Below, one piece after another: positions 1-9,329 of a stretch of 64,000 bases of DNA (positions are counted from its first letter, which is position 1; each line of letters starts with the position of its first letter). Source of the stretch: an uncultured Acidobacteriaceae bacterium (GTDB lineage Bacteria > Acidobacteriota > Terriglobia > Terriglobales > Acidobacteriaceae); contig CAINJJ010000009.1 in NCBI GenBank assembly GCA_903849645.1, positions 62,001 through 126,000 on the forward strand, written 5' to 3'. The notes under the pieces are model-generated. The model made no database searches, had not been told where the DNA came from, and saw only the letters and a list, made by a program, of their open reading frames with translations. The position numbers were made by a program, and so were the translations under genes.

Positions 1-1
1 C

Positions 2-1912
2 GCGGTCACACCGCCGGTCCGGCCCTGGAATCCCATCCACCTCGACTGGAAGATCGAGTACATTCCCTCCGCCAACGGCATCAACGACTGGACGCTGGGG
101 GAGATTGATTACCATACCGACCCCGCCATCGCCCCCGCGGCGCCCGTCCCCGGCTCCCTCGACGCCAACGGCCAGCCCATCCCCGACCCGCCGGGAGCCG
201 TGGTGCTCTCCGGCCGTTGCCACCTCACTGGCGGAGCCGCCTCCACCGCCGCCGCCAGCCTGCGCCAGGCCATCACCCAGGCCCAGGCCGCCGGAGGCGC
301 CGGCAACCTGACCCCCAACACCCACTCCAGCTTCCACTCCAAGTACGCCCGGGACCACATCTCCCGCTACGCCAGCATGGCCAAGGATATCCAGGCCAGC
401 ATCACCGCCGCGGCCAACTCCACCGGCGACATTCCCGCCATCGACCGCACCACGCTTCAGGACATCCTCGACACCCTCGACAGCATGGATGTGCTGGCCG
501 GCTCCACGGACAACTTCACCCTCCAGTTGCGCGGCAATTACCCCCCCGACGGCAAATCCGCGCCCGCCGACAACTCCGTTCCCTCGCTCTTCATCCCCCT
601 CCGCGCCGGCTTCATGCGCATCCTTCGCCTGCGCCTGGTGGACAGCTACGGGCAGTTCCTCGACCTCACCGGCTCCAGCGACACCGCCGTCCTCAACTCC
701 GCCGCGCTGATCGAGTCCGAGCCGCTCCAGACGCCGGGACGCCCCGAACTGCTGGCCCTTCCCCCCCGCTTCACCTCGCCCTCGCGCCTCTGGTTCCAGT
801 TCCAGGCCGCCGACGGCAGCAAGGTGGACGCCACTCCGGACCTCTCTCCCGTCTGCGGCTACCTGATGCCCAACCACCTCGACGGCGACCTGGAGTTCTT
901 TGACGTGGACGGCAGCAACCTCGGCTTCGTCCGTCCCGACTCCCAGGCCGGCATCATCTGGGAGGATGCTCCCGGCGTGCCCTCCACCGTTGGGCAGTCG
1001 CCCGCACGCGCCATCCCCAACAAGTTCTCCGCAGGCATTGCCCAGGGCCTGCTGCAGTGGGGCCTGGCCGATGCCAACAACACCGGGCTCCCCGAAGACG
1101 CGCTCAGCGCCATCCTGCGCATCATCGACTCCACGCTGTGGGCCGTCGACCCCTTCAGCAGCGCCTCCGATGAGCACCTCGCTCTGCTCGTCGGCCACCC
1201 CATCGCCATTCTGCGCGCCCGCGTGCGTCTGGAGGTCAACGAACCCATCGACCTTCCCTCCATCAACACCCGGTCCGTCTCGCTCCGCCTTGGCGCGGTT
1301 CCCCAGTGGCAGGACGGGCTGCTCGGCTACTTCGTCAACGACGACTACACCCGCCTCTACTGCGCCGACCAGGTCATCGCCGGGTTTGCCCGCGAGGTGG
1401 GCCCCGGTCGCGGCTTCCTGCAGCAGGCCAACCTGGTGGACGACTACTACCAGACCTTCTCCAACGACATCGGCGACACCGTGACCGAAGGCACAAGCCC
1501 GGTCAACCATCCCTATGTGGACACCTCGGGCGTCATCACCATCCAGCCCAACATGGACTTCAATCTCACCCTGCTCGTGGAGCCGCACAGCGTGGTCCAC
1601 GCCACCACCGGCATCCTGCCCCGCAAGGACATCGGCATGAGGCGCGAGTGGGTGGCCCCGGCCCTGGCCAAGCTCTCGCCCACCTTCCGGTTCGGGCCGG
1701 TGCTGGTCGATCCCAAAACCCTGCGCATGCCGGTGCCCAATGAGATTCACGGCTCATGGAGCTGGGATCACCGCACCGACATCACCACCTGGGCGGAGGA
1801 CCCCATCATCAACGCAACCCAGGACTCCCACCTGCGCCCCGACCCGGCCGCCGGAACCGAGGGATGGCTGCGCATGGAGCCGCCGCCCCCCGCGGGCAAC
1901 TCGAAATCATGA
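2..1912 (+). CDS. Large protein of unknown function, 5'-truncated by window edge
   Basis: The reading frame is open from base 2 to the TGA at 1910-1912, giving at least 636 codons; the true start lies upstream of the window. An internal GTG at 200 could be mistaken for the start, but the frame before it is fully coding-like (Trp/Asp/Tyr-rich, no stops). I recognise no domain. The protein looks mixed alpha/beta, with many Pro-Asn-Asp turns, a few Trp-rich segments near the C terminus and no transmembrane segment in the visible part. It lies 62 bp upstream of the propeller gene on the same strand, so the two are probably co-transcribed. Its function is unknown; because the neighbour also lacks an export signal, both may be cytoplasmic or use a non-Sec route (inference). 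Confidence 0.7.
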   Translation, partial: AVTPPVRPWNPIHLDWKIEYIPSANGINDWTLGEIDYHTDPAIAPAAPVPGSLDANGQPIPDPPGAVVLSGRCHLTGGAASTAAASLRQAITQAQAAGGAGNLTPNTHSSFHSKYARDHISRYASMAKDIQASITAAANSTGDIPAIDRTTLQDILDTLDSMDVLAGSTDNFTLQLRGNYPPDGKSAPADNSVPSLFIPLRAGFMRILRLRLVDSYGQFLDLTGSSDTAVLNSAALIESEPLQTPGRPELLALPPRFTSPSRLWFQFQAADGSKVDATPDLSPVCGYLMPNHLDGDLEFFDVDGSNLGFVRPDSQAGIIWEDAPGVPSTVGQSPARAIPNKFSAGIAQGLLQWGLADANNTGLPEDALSAILRIIDSTLWAVDPFSSASDEHLALLVGHPIAILRARVRLEVNEPIDLPSINTRSVSLRLGAVPQWQDGLLGYFVNDDYTRLYCADQVIAGFAREVGPGRGFLQQANLVDDYYQTFSNDIGDTVTEGTSPVNHPYVDTSGVITIQPNMDFNLTLLVEPHSVVHATTGILPRKDIGMRREWVAPALAKLSPTFRFGPVLVDPKTLRMPVPNEIHGSWSWDHRTDITTWAEDPIINATQDSHLRPDPAAGTEGWLRMEPPPPAGNSKS

Positions 1913-1974
1913 TCACCAGGTCCTGAGCTGAACCAGTATTGAACCGTGCACCACCCCCAAGCAGGAGAGCCAAC

Positions 1975-4900
1975 ATGGCGGATGCCAAGAAGACCATCAA
2001 CCCTGTCGACGTCGGAGAAAGCGGCCCTGCCTTCCTGCTCGACCATGCGGACCCCACCGGCACGCCACGCCCCGATGTCTGGCGGCAGGCGGTGGCCGAT
2101 TTCTATCAGCTCGACCTCGACGCCGCCGTCCTCTGGAGCCAGATTGGCCCCGCCCCCCTCATCGTCAACGGCGACGTCAACTACATGGGCCTCGGCCCCG
2201 ACTCCGGCGAAGTCACCGACATCCTCATCAACCCCTCCGGCGCAAGCGACCAGATCATCTACATCACCACCGACGACGGCGGCATCTGGAAGACCCCAGA
2301 CGGCGGCGCCACCTGGGCGCCCCTCACCGACCAGATGTTCTCCATCTCCATGGGCGCAATCGCCATGGATCCGGCCAACCCCCTCATCCTCTACGGCGGC
2401 AGCGGCAACCTCTTTGACGGCGGCTCGGCCTTCACCAAGGGCGCGGGCATTTACCGCTCCGCCGACGGCGGCCAGACCTGGAGCATCGTCGACGGCGGCT
2501 ACTTCGGCACCCTGTTTGCCAACGTAGGCATCAGCAAAATCGTCTGCCCCGCTGCCGGCTGCCTGCTCGTCGCCACCAATCAGGGCCTCTACCGCTCCGT
2601 GGACGAGGGCCGCAACTTCGGCTCCAACACACCCGGCTTCGACAACCGTCAGCCCATCGTCGCGGGCAAAATCTGCTGCCTCTTTCTCGACTCCGCGACA
2701 CCCGCAAGCACCGTCTACTGTGGCGTCGCCGGCAACTCCACCACGGGCACGCCTGGCCTGTTCAAGTCCGTGAACATGGGAATCACCTTCCCCACCAACC
2801 TCTTTGCCAACCCCGGCGCGCCCGCGATGCCTTACGGTTCGTTCGTGGTGGCCCAGTCGCAGTTCGCCGGCGCAACGGCCAACAATGCGGTCTTCTACGC
2901 CAGCGTGCAAAACACCGTGCCCGGCTCGCCCAGCACCTACGTCGGGCTCTTCCGCTCCCAGGACTCCGGCGCCACCTGGACCATTCTCAACAGCCTCAGC
3001 GGAGTGGCCGCGGGCGACGGCTTCAGCCAGACCAACTATGACCTCACCGTGGGCGTTGACCCGCTGGACCCCACCCGCGTCTATGCCGGATTCCAGCAGT
3101 TGTGGCTCTCCGTGGACAGCGGGGCCAACTTCCAGACGCCCGCCGTCAGCGCATCCAAGGTCCACTGGGACAACCACGCCATCGTTTTCAGCCCCGCAAG
3201 CCATCGCGCCGCGGCGGCGCCCACCCGCTTCTACACCGGAACCGACGGCGGCATCGCCACCAGCGCCGACGGCGGCGCCACCTTCACGCGCATCAACAAC
3301 GGCATCGCCACCAACCTCTTCCGCGGAATTGACATCGGCAAGGGAGCCGCCAACAACGGCTACACCTACGGCGGATGCCAGGACACCGGAACCTCGGGCC
3401 ATCGCCCCGCCGACCCCTCCACCAGCCGCCCGGCAGACAACCCCGGCGAGTGGCACGCGGGCATTAACGGCGACGGATGGCTGGTGGCCGTCGATCCCAC
3501 CGACCCGCGCATCGTCTACGGCTTTGACGACCAGTTTTTCATCAAGACCACCGACGCCGGCGCCACCTGGGACGCCACCTACAAGACGCCGCGCACCGTC
3601 GGAAAAGGTCTTACCAATCCCAGCCCAAGCTATGCCCGGGCCGTCGCCGTGGAGCAGACCGGCGCCGTGCCCGCCTCGCGCATCGTCTACGCCAGCGAGG
3701 GCTCGGTCCTCTTCAAGAGCACCGATGCCGGGGTCAACTTCACCGCCACCCCGTTCGCTCCCGCGCAGTTCATCACCTGCATCCTCACCGCACCGGGCAA
3801 CGCCACCGGGGTCTGGGCGGGCTCCTTTGACGGCGCGGTCCATTACTCCGCCGATGCCGGCGCCACCTGGGACGCCGCTCCGTGGGTCACCACCCCCGGC
3901 GGCGCGGGCATTCCCATGGGCCCGGTCAACGCCATCGCCGTGGACCCCACCAACCTGCAGCGCATCGCCGTGGCCTATGGCGGCGTTTCGCAGATTCACT
4001 CCAAGTTCCGCACCCGCCACCTCTTTCTCACTACCGACGGCGGCGTCACATGGGCCGACGTCAGCGGCACAGACGGCAGCGGTCCGGTCGGCAACCTCCC
4101 CGACCTGCCCCTGCGCTCCGTTGTCTTCGATGTAAGCGCCACCCCGCCGGCCATTGTGGTGGCCGGAGACGCCGGAGTGCAGCGCACCACCAACGCCGCC
4201 ATCACCGGCACCGGCGCGGACGCCGTCGGCGCCGCCGTCTGGAAGATCTACGGCGCGGGACTGCCCATGGTCTGCTGCAACTCGCTGGCCGTGGACAACC
4301 TCATCTCCCCGCCCGTGCTGCGCGTGGGCACCTATGGCCGTAGTTGCTTTGAGGTCACCCGCCCCACCGGCCCCGTATTTGCCTCCGACTCAAACCTCGC
4401 CTTCGGCACCGTAGCCGTGGGCCAGTCCGTCACGCTGCCCTTCTACGTCTACAACTGCGGCAACGCAACGCTCGACATCGCCTCCGTCAACATCCTCGGC
4501 ACGGCGCCGTTCACCGTCGGCGCCACGCCCGCCATGCCGGTCCACCTTGCGCCCGGCGCTACCCAGGCCTTCCAGGTAACCTTTGCGCCCACCAGCCCCG
4601 ACGATGCCTTCGTTCGGCTCGAAATCACCAGCAACGACGCCACGCCCACGCGCCTCATCCCCGCCAGCGGAACCGGCGTCAACACATTGCTCCGCCCGCG
4701 CCTGGGAACCAACCCCATCAAGTCCGTCGGCTTCCCGGTCGTGGTCTGCACCACCACCGCGACCATTCCCCTGCAGTTGTTCAATGTGGGCACCGCGCCG
4801 CTCACCATCACCGCTATCAGCCAGACAGACGGCAGCACCGACTTCACCATCACCCCCGCGCCGACCTACCCCCTGGTCATTCCGCCCGGCGGAGAGTCCG

Positions 4901-5076
4901 ACGTCACTGTCCAGTTCGCGCCCACCACAAACGGTCCGCTGGCCGCCACCTTCTCCATCGCCAGCGACGACGCCCAGTCGCCCCTCGTCTTCACCATGAC
5001 GGGCACCGGCGACCGCACGTCAGCCCGCTATGTGCGCGCCTTCGTTCTGTCCTTGGGATTGGGGCGGGTCCTCTAG
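1975..5076 (+). CDS. Asp-box (BNR) beta-propeller protein with C-terminal HYDIN-like domains, no signal peptide
   Basis: 1033 aa. The start ATG at 1975 has AGGAG at 1963-1967; a TTG at 1939 is open but has no ribosome site. Repeated Asp-box motifs of the type S/T-x-D-G/A-G-x-T-W recur at least eight times over roughly residues 100-720, as in sialidase/VPS10-type propellers and photosystem-assembly-like propellers. From about residue 795 two Ig-like HYDIN/choice-of-anchor-D domains follow, each opening with a Phe-Gly-Thr-Val-type strand and ending near Gly-Thr-Gly. The N terminus is hydrophilic (MADAKKTINP) with no Sec or Tat signal, although such domains are usually extracellular. No sialidase catalytic residues could be assigned, so a binding or scaffold role is as likely as an enzyme. 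Confidence 0.8.
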   Translation: MADAKKTINPVDVGESGPAFLLDHADPTGTPRPDVWRQAVADFYQLDLDAAVLWSQIGPAPLIVNGDVNYMGLGPDSGEVTDILINPSGASDQIIYITTDDGGIWKTPDGGATWAPLTDQMFSISMGAIAMDPANPLILYGGSGNLFDGGSAFTKGAGIYRSADGGQTWSIVDGGYFGTLFANVGISKIVCPAAGCLLVATNQGLYRSVDEGRNFGSNTPGFDNRQPIVAGKICCLFLDSATPASTVYCGVAGNSTTGTPGLFKSVNMGITFPTNLFANPGAPAMPYGSFVVAQSQFAGATANNAVFYASVQNTVPGSPSTYVGLFRSQDSGATWTILNSLSGVAAGDGFSQTNYDLTVGVDPLDPTRVYAGFQQLWLSVDSGANFQTPAVSASKVHWDNHAIVFSPASHRAAAAPTRFYTGTDGGIATSADGGATFTRINNGIATNLFRGIDIGKGAANNGYTYGGCQDTGTSGHRPADPSTSRPADNPGEWHAGINGDGWLVAVDPTDPRIVYGFDDQFFIKTTDAGATWDATYKTPRTVGKGLTNPSPSYARAVAVEQTGAVPASRIVYASEGSVLFKSTDAGVNFTATPFAPAQFITCILTAPGNATGVWAGSFDGAVHYSADAGATWDAAPWVTTPGGAGIPMGPVNAIAVDPTNLQRIAVAYGGVSQIHSKFRTRHLFLTTDGGVTWADVSGTDGSGPVGNLPDLPLRSVVFDVSATPPAIVVAGDAGVQRTTNAAITGTGADAVGAAVWKIYGAGLPMVCCNSLAVDNLISPPVLRVGTYGRSCFEVTRPTGPVFASDSNLAFGTVAVGQSVTLPFYVYNCGNATLDIASVNILGTAPFTVGATPAMPVHLAPGATQAFQVTFAPTSPDDAFVRLEITSNDATPTRLIPASGTGVNTLLRPRLGTNPIKSVGFPVVVCTTTATIPLQLFNVGTAPLTITAISQTDGSTDFTITPAPTYPLVIPPGGESDVTVQFAPTTNGPLAATFSIASDDAQSPLVFTMTGTGDRTSARYVRAFVLSLGLGRVL

Positions 5077-5091
5077 CCCCTGAAGCAACTC

Positions 5092-8000
5092 TCAAAAGCT
5101 GATCCGCACGCCGACCTGCGCCGCGAACGGAATCCCCACCGTCGTTCCCGGCCCAAAGAAGTCCCCCAGCGCCCCGCCCGCCACGCGCAACTGCCGCAGG
5201 CTCCGGATGGGCTCGGTCGCGCTGCAGTCGGCGTTGGCGCAGAGGTCGGTCACATTGCCCGCCGCCACCTCCTCCTGTGGAACAGGCAGCGCCGCCACGT
5301 CGGTCACAAAGTTCGCCCCCGGATTGTTCCGGTTCAGCAGGTTGAAAAACTCCACAAAGGGCCGCACCGAGCAGCGCTCCTTCAGGGCAAACGGCCGGCT
5401 CAGGCTCAAATCCACCTGCACATAGGGTGTGCCGTAAAACGTGTCGAGCCCCACCTGCCTGCCGTTGATCACCGCCCGGTTGTTGGTGCTGTCTCCCGCG
5501 CCCGACACCGGCACGCTCGTCGTCAGCGTATAAGGCCGCGCGCTCTCGGCCTGCGAAAGCGTCGTCGCCTCCACCCCGCCCGGCAAGTGAACCGTCCCCG
5601 CCACCACCCACCGGCTCCGTACATCCTCGCCCGACCGTCCGTAGTCCCCGGCGCCGAAGGGATGCAGCGGGTTGCACACCCCGTTCACATAGTCGAAGAG
5701 CTCCCCCAGCACGCAGCCCCACGTCCTGGCGCTCCCCACCGTGTAATGACTCACCAGGTCAAAGCGTCGCGCCACACTCCCATGAATCTCGAACTCCACC
5801 GCCGTGTAACTCGACCGGTTGTCTGACCGGAAGACCGTGAAATCCGGCACCGCAGCCCGCTGGCTCGCCACATCCGCCGCAAACAGCGGAGAGCTCACCG
5901 TGAACCCAGCCTGATACTGGTAGCGCCGGTAGCCGTGATTGCCCTGCTCGTGCACCAGGTCCGCGCTCACCGTCCAGCCGGCATGCGGGGCAAACTCCAC
6001 TCCCCCCGTGGCGTGAATCGCGTATGGCGTCTTGTAGTTCGCGTCGATGATCGAAGCGCTTCCCGCAATGTCGCCGATGCCGCCCGCCGTTGCTGCCCCC
6101 GGTACGCATCCCGCATCGCCCGGCTTAGCGCAGCCGGCTGTCAGCGGCGCGTTCACCGCCTGCAGCGCCGTTACCCAGCCGCTCTGCGCCAGGTCGTTGT
6201 AATAGAGCCCGAAGCCGCCGCGCAGCACAACCTTTCCCGAGCGCCCCAGCGCGTAGACAACGCCCACCCGCGGCGCAAACTGCCTGCGATCATCGCGCGG
6301 TGCCCCGCTCACCAGCGGAATCTTCAGCGCCGCCATCGTCAGCAGTCCCGCGTTCTCCCCTTGGTCTCGCCCAGAGCCCAGGAACAGCCCATAGGTCGTA
6401 TCCCAGCGCAGCCCAAGGTTCAACGTAACTCCGCGCGCCAGCTGCCACTCGTCCTTGGCATAGACTCCAAGACGATCTACATTCTGCGAGAAGCTTCCAT
6501 CGCCTGCCGGCGTGGTCACGCTCCCCGCCGCATAGTCCTCCGCAAACTGGGCCGGGCTGCCCAGGTAACTCGCAGGGTCCTGCGGAAACGACACCAGCGT
6601 CTCCTGCGTCGCAGCCAGCGCGCCGCCCAGCACCGGCTCGTGAATCGCGCTCACGCCAACGGTCGTCGCGTGACGTCCTGAAGAACGCAACAGGTCATAG
6701 CGCAGCTGATACTTCTGCTGATTGCGCAGCGTCGGAAACGCAGTAATGGGCGTGACAAACTGGTTGTCGCCAAAGGTCTCCAGCCCCGAGGTCGTCGCCG
6801 TCGTCACGGTAAAAGGAAACGCCAGCGCAAAGCCCAGATTCACGTTGCGCGCCTCCGTCAGGTGCAGCCCGCCCGCGCCCAGCGCCAGAGTTCCCAGCCA
6901 CTTCGCGTTGAAGATGAAGTCGTTCCCCGCCGCAGCGTTCAGATAGTTGTTGTGCGCCGTCGCGCCTGTCGAGGGCAGCGCCGCCTGCTCCACCAGCGCG
7001 TTGTGGGTCAGATAGCTGTCCGCTGCGCCCCGCGCAAACCAGTGGGATCGGTCCGATTGCGTCCAGTCCAGACGCGCGAGGCCCATCCAGTCGCTGAAGG
7101 GAACTGCAACGTTGGCAGGCACGGCGATCGAAGATACGCCCGGAATCAACCCTTGTCTCGCCAGTTCACTCAGCGCAGCAAACTGCCTCATGCTGGCCGC
7201 GCTATAGGCAACGCTCGCCTCTTCGCGCACCGCCTCCAGCGAGGCAAACGCAAACAGCCGGTCGTTGACCAGCGGCCCGCCCGCCGTGGCCGCGTAGTTC
7301 TGCCGCGAAAACGGCTGCTTCGGATTGGGCGATGGATTGTCCACCGGCGAGCGCGCGTTGAGCGCCGCATCCCGCTCATAGAAGGCCAGCCCCTCGTGCC
7401 AGTCGCGGCTCCCGCGGCGCGTCAGCAACTCAACCGAGGCGCCCGTCGTGCGCGCGCTCTCCGCATCCTGTTGGGCGGCCTTCACTGAGAATTCCTGAAT
7501 CGAGTCCGGCGAAAAATTCTGCAGGAACCCGCCAATCCAGTCGTCTGAGTTATCCATGCCATCCACGGAGGTCTCAAGGTTGAGCCCCGAGCTTCCGCCT
7601 GAAGCGACTGCCGTGATTCTCGCCTTGGTTGGGTCGGACGGCTCCACCGGCTCTGTGCCCGGCGCAAGATAGGCCAGGTTGGCAAAACTCCGCGCCGCCA
7701 GCGGAAGACTCTCAATGTCCTGCCGCGAGAGCACCGCCCGATGCGTCGCGCTCGCCAACTCCACCGGCTGCTCCGCGATCGTCGATCCCTGCGCCTGTAC
7801 CGCAACCTGTTGCGCTTGCACCGCGGGCACAAGCCTCACCGTCAACTCGCGCAGCACGTCCATGGCCACAGAAACATCCGCCGCCGCCGGCGCGAACCCA
7901 CCCGCCTCCACGCGCACCCGATAGCGCCCCGGTGCAAGCGCATCCACGCGCCACTCGCCCCGATCATCGCAGTGCGCGCTGCGCCGGACGGGGGACGAGT

Positions 8001-8142
8001 CCAGCGAATCGACAAGGACCCCGGCCCCCGCGACACGCGCGCCGCTGCCATCCTCCACCCAGCCCCGCAGGCCACCGATGGCCGCCTGCCCTCGCAGCAG
8101 AGGCGTCATGAAAAGCAAGAGCAATGCAGCTTTGGCCCACAC
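5092..8142 (-). CDS. Oar-like TonB-dependent receptor with carboxypeptidase-regulatory N-terminal domain
   Basis: 1016 aa on the minus strand. It starts at GTG 8142, supported by GGAGAG six bases upstream; an ATG at 8109 would cut into the signal peptide. Domain order: Sec signal (residues 1-19), a carboxypeptidase-regulatory-like beta-sandwich (about 20-105), a plug domain (about 115-250) and a long 22-strand-type barrel ending in an aromatic residue (Ser-Phe), as expected for BAM insertion. Such receptors are expanded in Acidobacteriota and import large substrates, often oligosaccharides or peptides, using TonB energy; the ligand here cannot be told from sequence. It sits downstream of the STN-domain gene on the same strand (153-bp gap) and converges with the propeller gene, 15 bp away. 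Confidence 0.9.
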   Translation of the reverse strand: MWAKAALLLLFMTPLLRGQAAIGGLRGWVEDGSGARVAGAGVLVDSLDSSPVRRSAHCDDRGEWRVDALAPGRYRVRVEAGGFAPAAADVSVAMDVLRELTVRLVPAVQAQQVAVQAQGSTIAEQPVELASATHRAVLSRQDIESLPLAARSFANLAYLAPGTEPVEPSDPTKARITAVASGGSSGLNLETSVDGMDNSDDWIGGFLQNFSPDSIQEFSVKAAQQDAESARTTGASVELLTRRGSRDWHEGLAFYERDAALNARSPVDNPSPNPKQPFSRQNYAATAGGPLVNDRLFAFASLEAVREEASVAYSAASMRQFAALSELARQGLIPGVSSIAVPANVAVPFSDWMGLARLDWTQSDRSHWFARGAADSYLTHNALVEQAALPSTGATAHNNYLNAAAGNDFIFNAKWLGTLALGAGGLHLTEARNVNLGFALAFPFTVTTATTSGLETFGDNQFVTPITAFPTLRNQQKYQLRYDLLRSSGRHATTVGVSAIHEPVLGGALAATQETLVSFPQDPASYLGSPAQFAEDYAAGSVTTPAGDGSFSQNVDRLGVYAKDEWQLARGVTLNLGLRWDTTYGLFLGSGRDQGENAGLLTMAALKIPLVSGAPRDDRRQFAPRVGVVYALGRSGKVVLRGGFGLYYNDLAQSGWVTALQAVNAPLTAGCAKPGDAGCVPGAATAGGIGDIAGSASIIDANYKTPYAIHATGGVEFAPHAGWTVSADLVHEQGNHGYRRYQYQAGFTVSSPLFAADVASQRAAVPDFTVFRSDNRSSYTAVEFEIHGSVARRFDLVSHYTVGSARTWGCVLGELFDYVNGVCNPLHPFGAGDYGRSGEDVRSRWVVAGTVHLPGGVEATTLSQAESARPYTLTTSVPVSGAGDSTNNRAVINGRQVGLDTFYGTPYVQVDLSLSRPFALKERCSVRPFVEFFNLLNRNNPGANFVTDVAALPVPQEEVAAGNVTDLCANADCSATEPIRSLRQLRVAGGALGDFFGPGTTVGIPFAAQVGVRISF

Positions 8143-8295
8143 GGGAAACTCTCCAAGTCAGGGTCGGACCTTCAGCGAGTCCATGCGCGCCTTCGCGCAT
8201 AACTCCCCTTGGACCCTACTCTACATTCGCCGCGTGTGGATGAGATATGAAATACGTTGAGTAACCGGCAAGAACCAGCCGCGCCTGCGCCTCAG

Positions 8296-9189
8296 CTACG
8301 GCTTCGGCGTCGTCCCATTCAGATTCTGATTCTGGTTCTGGTTCAACTGCTTGCGCTGTTCAATCAACTGCTGCATCTCGTTGATCAGTTGCTCGGTCGA
8401 TTTTCCCTGTGCGGGACTTGAGTTCGGGTCCCCACTGAGATTGGCCCCCGGACCCGGCTGGAAAGGCACACCCGGAACCGGCGCAATCGGCAGATCACTC
8501 GTTGGCTGTGGCGGCGGCGGGTCCGCGGGAACAACCGGCGCCTGTGCCTGCTCAACGGGCGCGCTCTCTGGAGCGGCACCGGCCGGCTCGGTCGAGTTTG
8601 TGCTGCCGGTATCCGCGGCCGTGGAGGAGTCCTCCACGGCCGCGGCCTGGCTGCCTCTTACGCCTCTGTGCGCTTCAAGCCAAACACGCCGGCCTGCCGA
8701 CATCGCCACGTTGGTTGAAGAATCGCCCGCTCCACCCTTCTTGTCCTTGTCGCGCTCCATCAGCAGCACCGTCTGCAGCTTCTCAGGGTGCGCCTCGGAG
8801 GTGCCCAGAATGTAGTCGAAATCCGTTGAAGCCAGAAACGAGGTGAGCACTTCAACCGCAGGCCCCGGACCAAAATCGCCGTACGCGCGCATCCCTGACG
8901 CTCCGTCCGGGACATCGATCTGCACGCCCACGCAGCCATGCACCGCTTCAAGAATGCTGCCAATCGTCGCGTTGTTGGCCGTGATAGAGAGCTGGTCGCC
9001 CTTGCACGTAACTTTGGGAGGCGCCGGCGGCAACTCCGCGGGCAGCTTGGGCCGCGGCGGCGCTTCCTCTGCTGCGGGCTCAGGCCCCGCGCTCACCGGG
9101 ACAGCGGGCACCTGCGCCGCAGCGCTGCAAAGGGCAAGCCCTGCGAACAGCCCAAGGGCACAAATGCCTGTCAATTTCGAACTCCCCAT
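8296..9189 (-). CDS. Periplasmic protein with secretin/TonB short N-terminal (STN)-like domain
   Basis: 297 aa. The start is ATG 9189 with GGAGG six bases upstream; longer in-frame extensions overlap the adaptor gene and are rejected. Residues 1-26 form a Sec signal peptide. A Pro-rich linker (about 30-58) leads to an STN-like domain at about 60-145: a strand, the helix around IGSILEAV, then a bipartite repeat ending in a short hydrophobic strand, as in the N-terminal domains of TonB receptors and secretins. The rest is low-complexity, rich in Ala, Pro and Gln, ending in a Gln-Asn run. A free-standing STN domain without barrel or secretin is common in Acidobacteriota, but its role is unknown. 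It follows the CusB-like gene by 140 bp and precedes the TonB receptor. Confidence 0.75.
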   Translation of the reverse strand: MGSSKLTGICALGLFAGLALCSAAAQVPAVPVSAGPEPAAEEAPPRPKLPAELPPAPPKVTCKGDQLSITANNATIGSILEAVHGCVGVQIDVPDGASGMRAYGDFGPGPAVEVLTSFLASTDFDYILGTSEAHPEKLQTVLLMERDKDKKGGAGDSSTNVAMSAGRRVWLEAHRGVRGSQAAAVEDSSTAADTGSTNSTEPAGAAPESAPVEQAQAPVVPADPPPPQPTSDLPIAPVPGVPFQPGPGANLSGDPNSSPAQGKSTEQLINEMQQLIEQRKQLNQNQNQNLNGTTPKP

Positions 9190-9329
9190 CTGGCGCCTCC
9201 ACGATGCGCAATGCGGTGCGCGCGACGTTCGCTCCTGGAACACTCTTTGAATCTTCGTCTGCTCGACTCTGAATCCCCGACCGGCTTTCATGCCTGACGA
9301 CTCGCTGGCAGCAGCGGCCGTCCTCCAAA

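Noticed and set aside
1768-4020. 750-codon minus-strand open frame opposite the propeller gene
   Set aside because: It is a Gly/Ala/Asp/Val-rich shadow caused by high GC at codon position 3 of the plus-strand gene; no ribosome site or domain.
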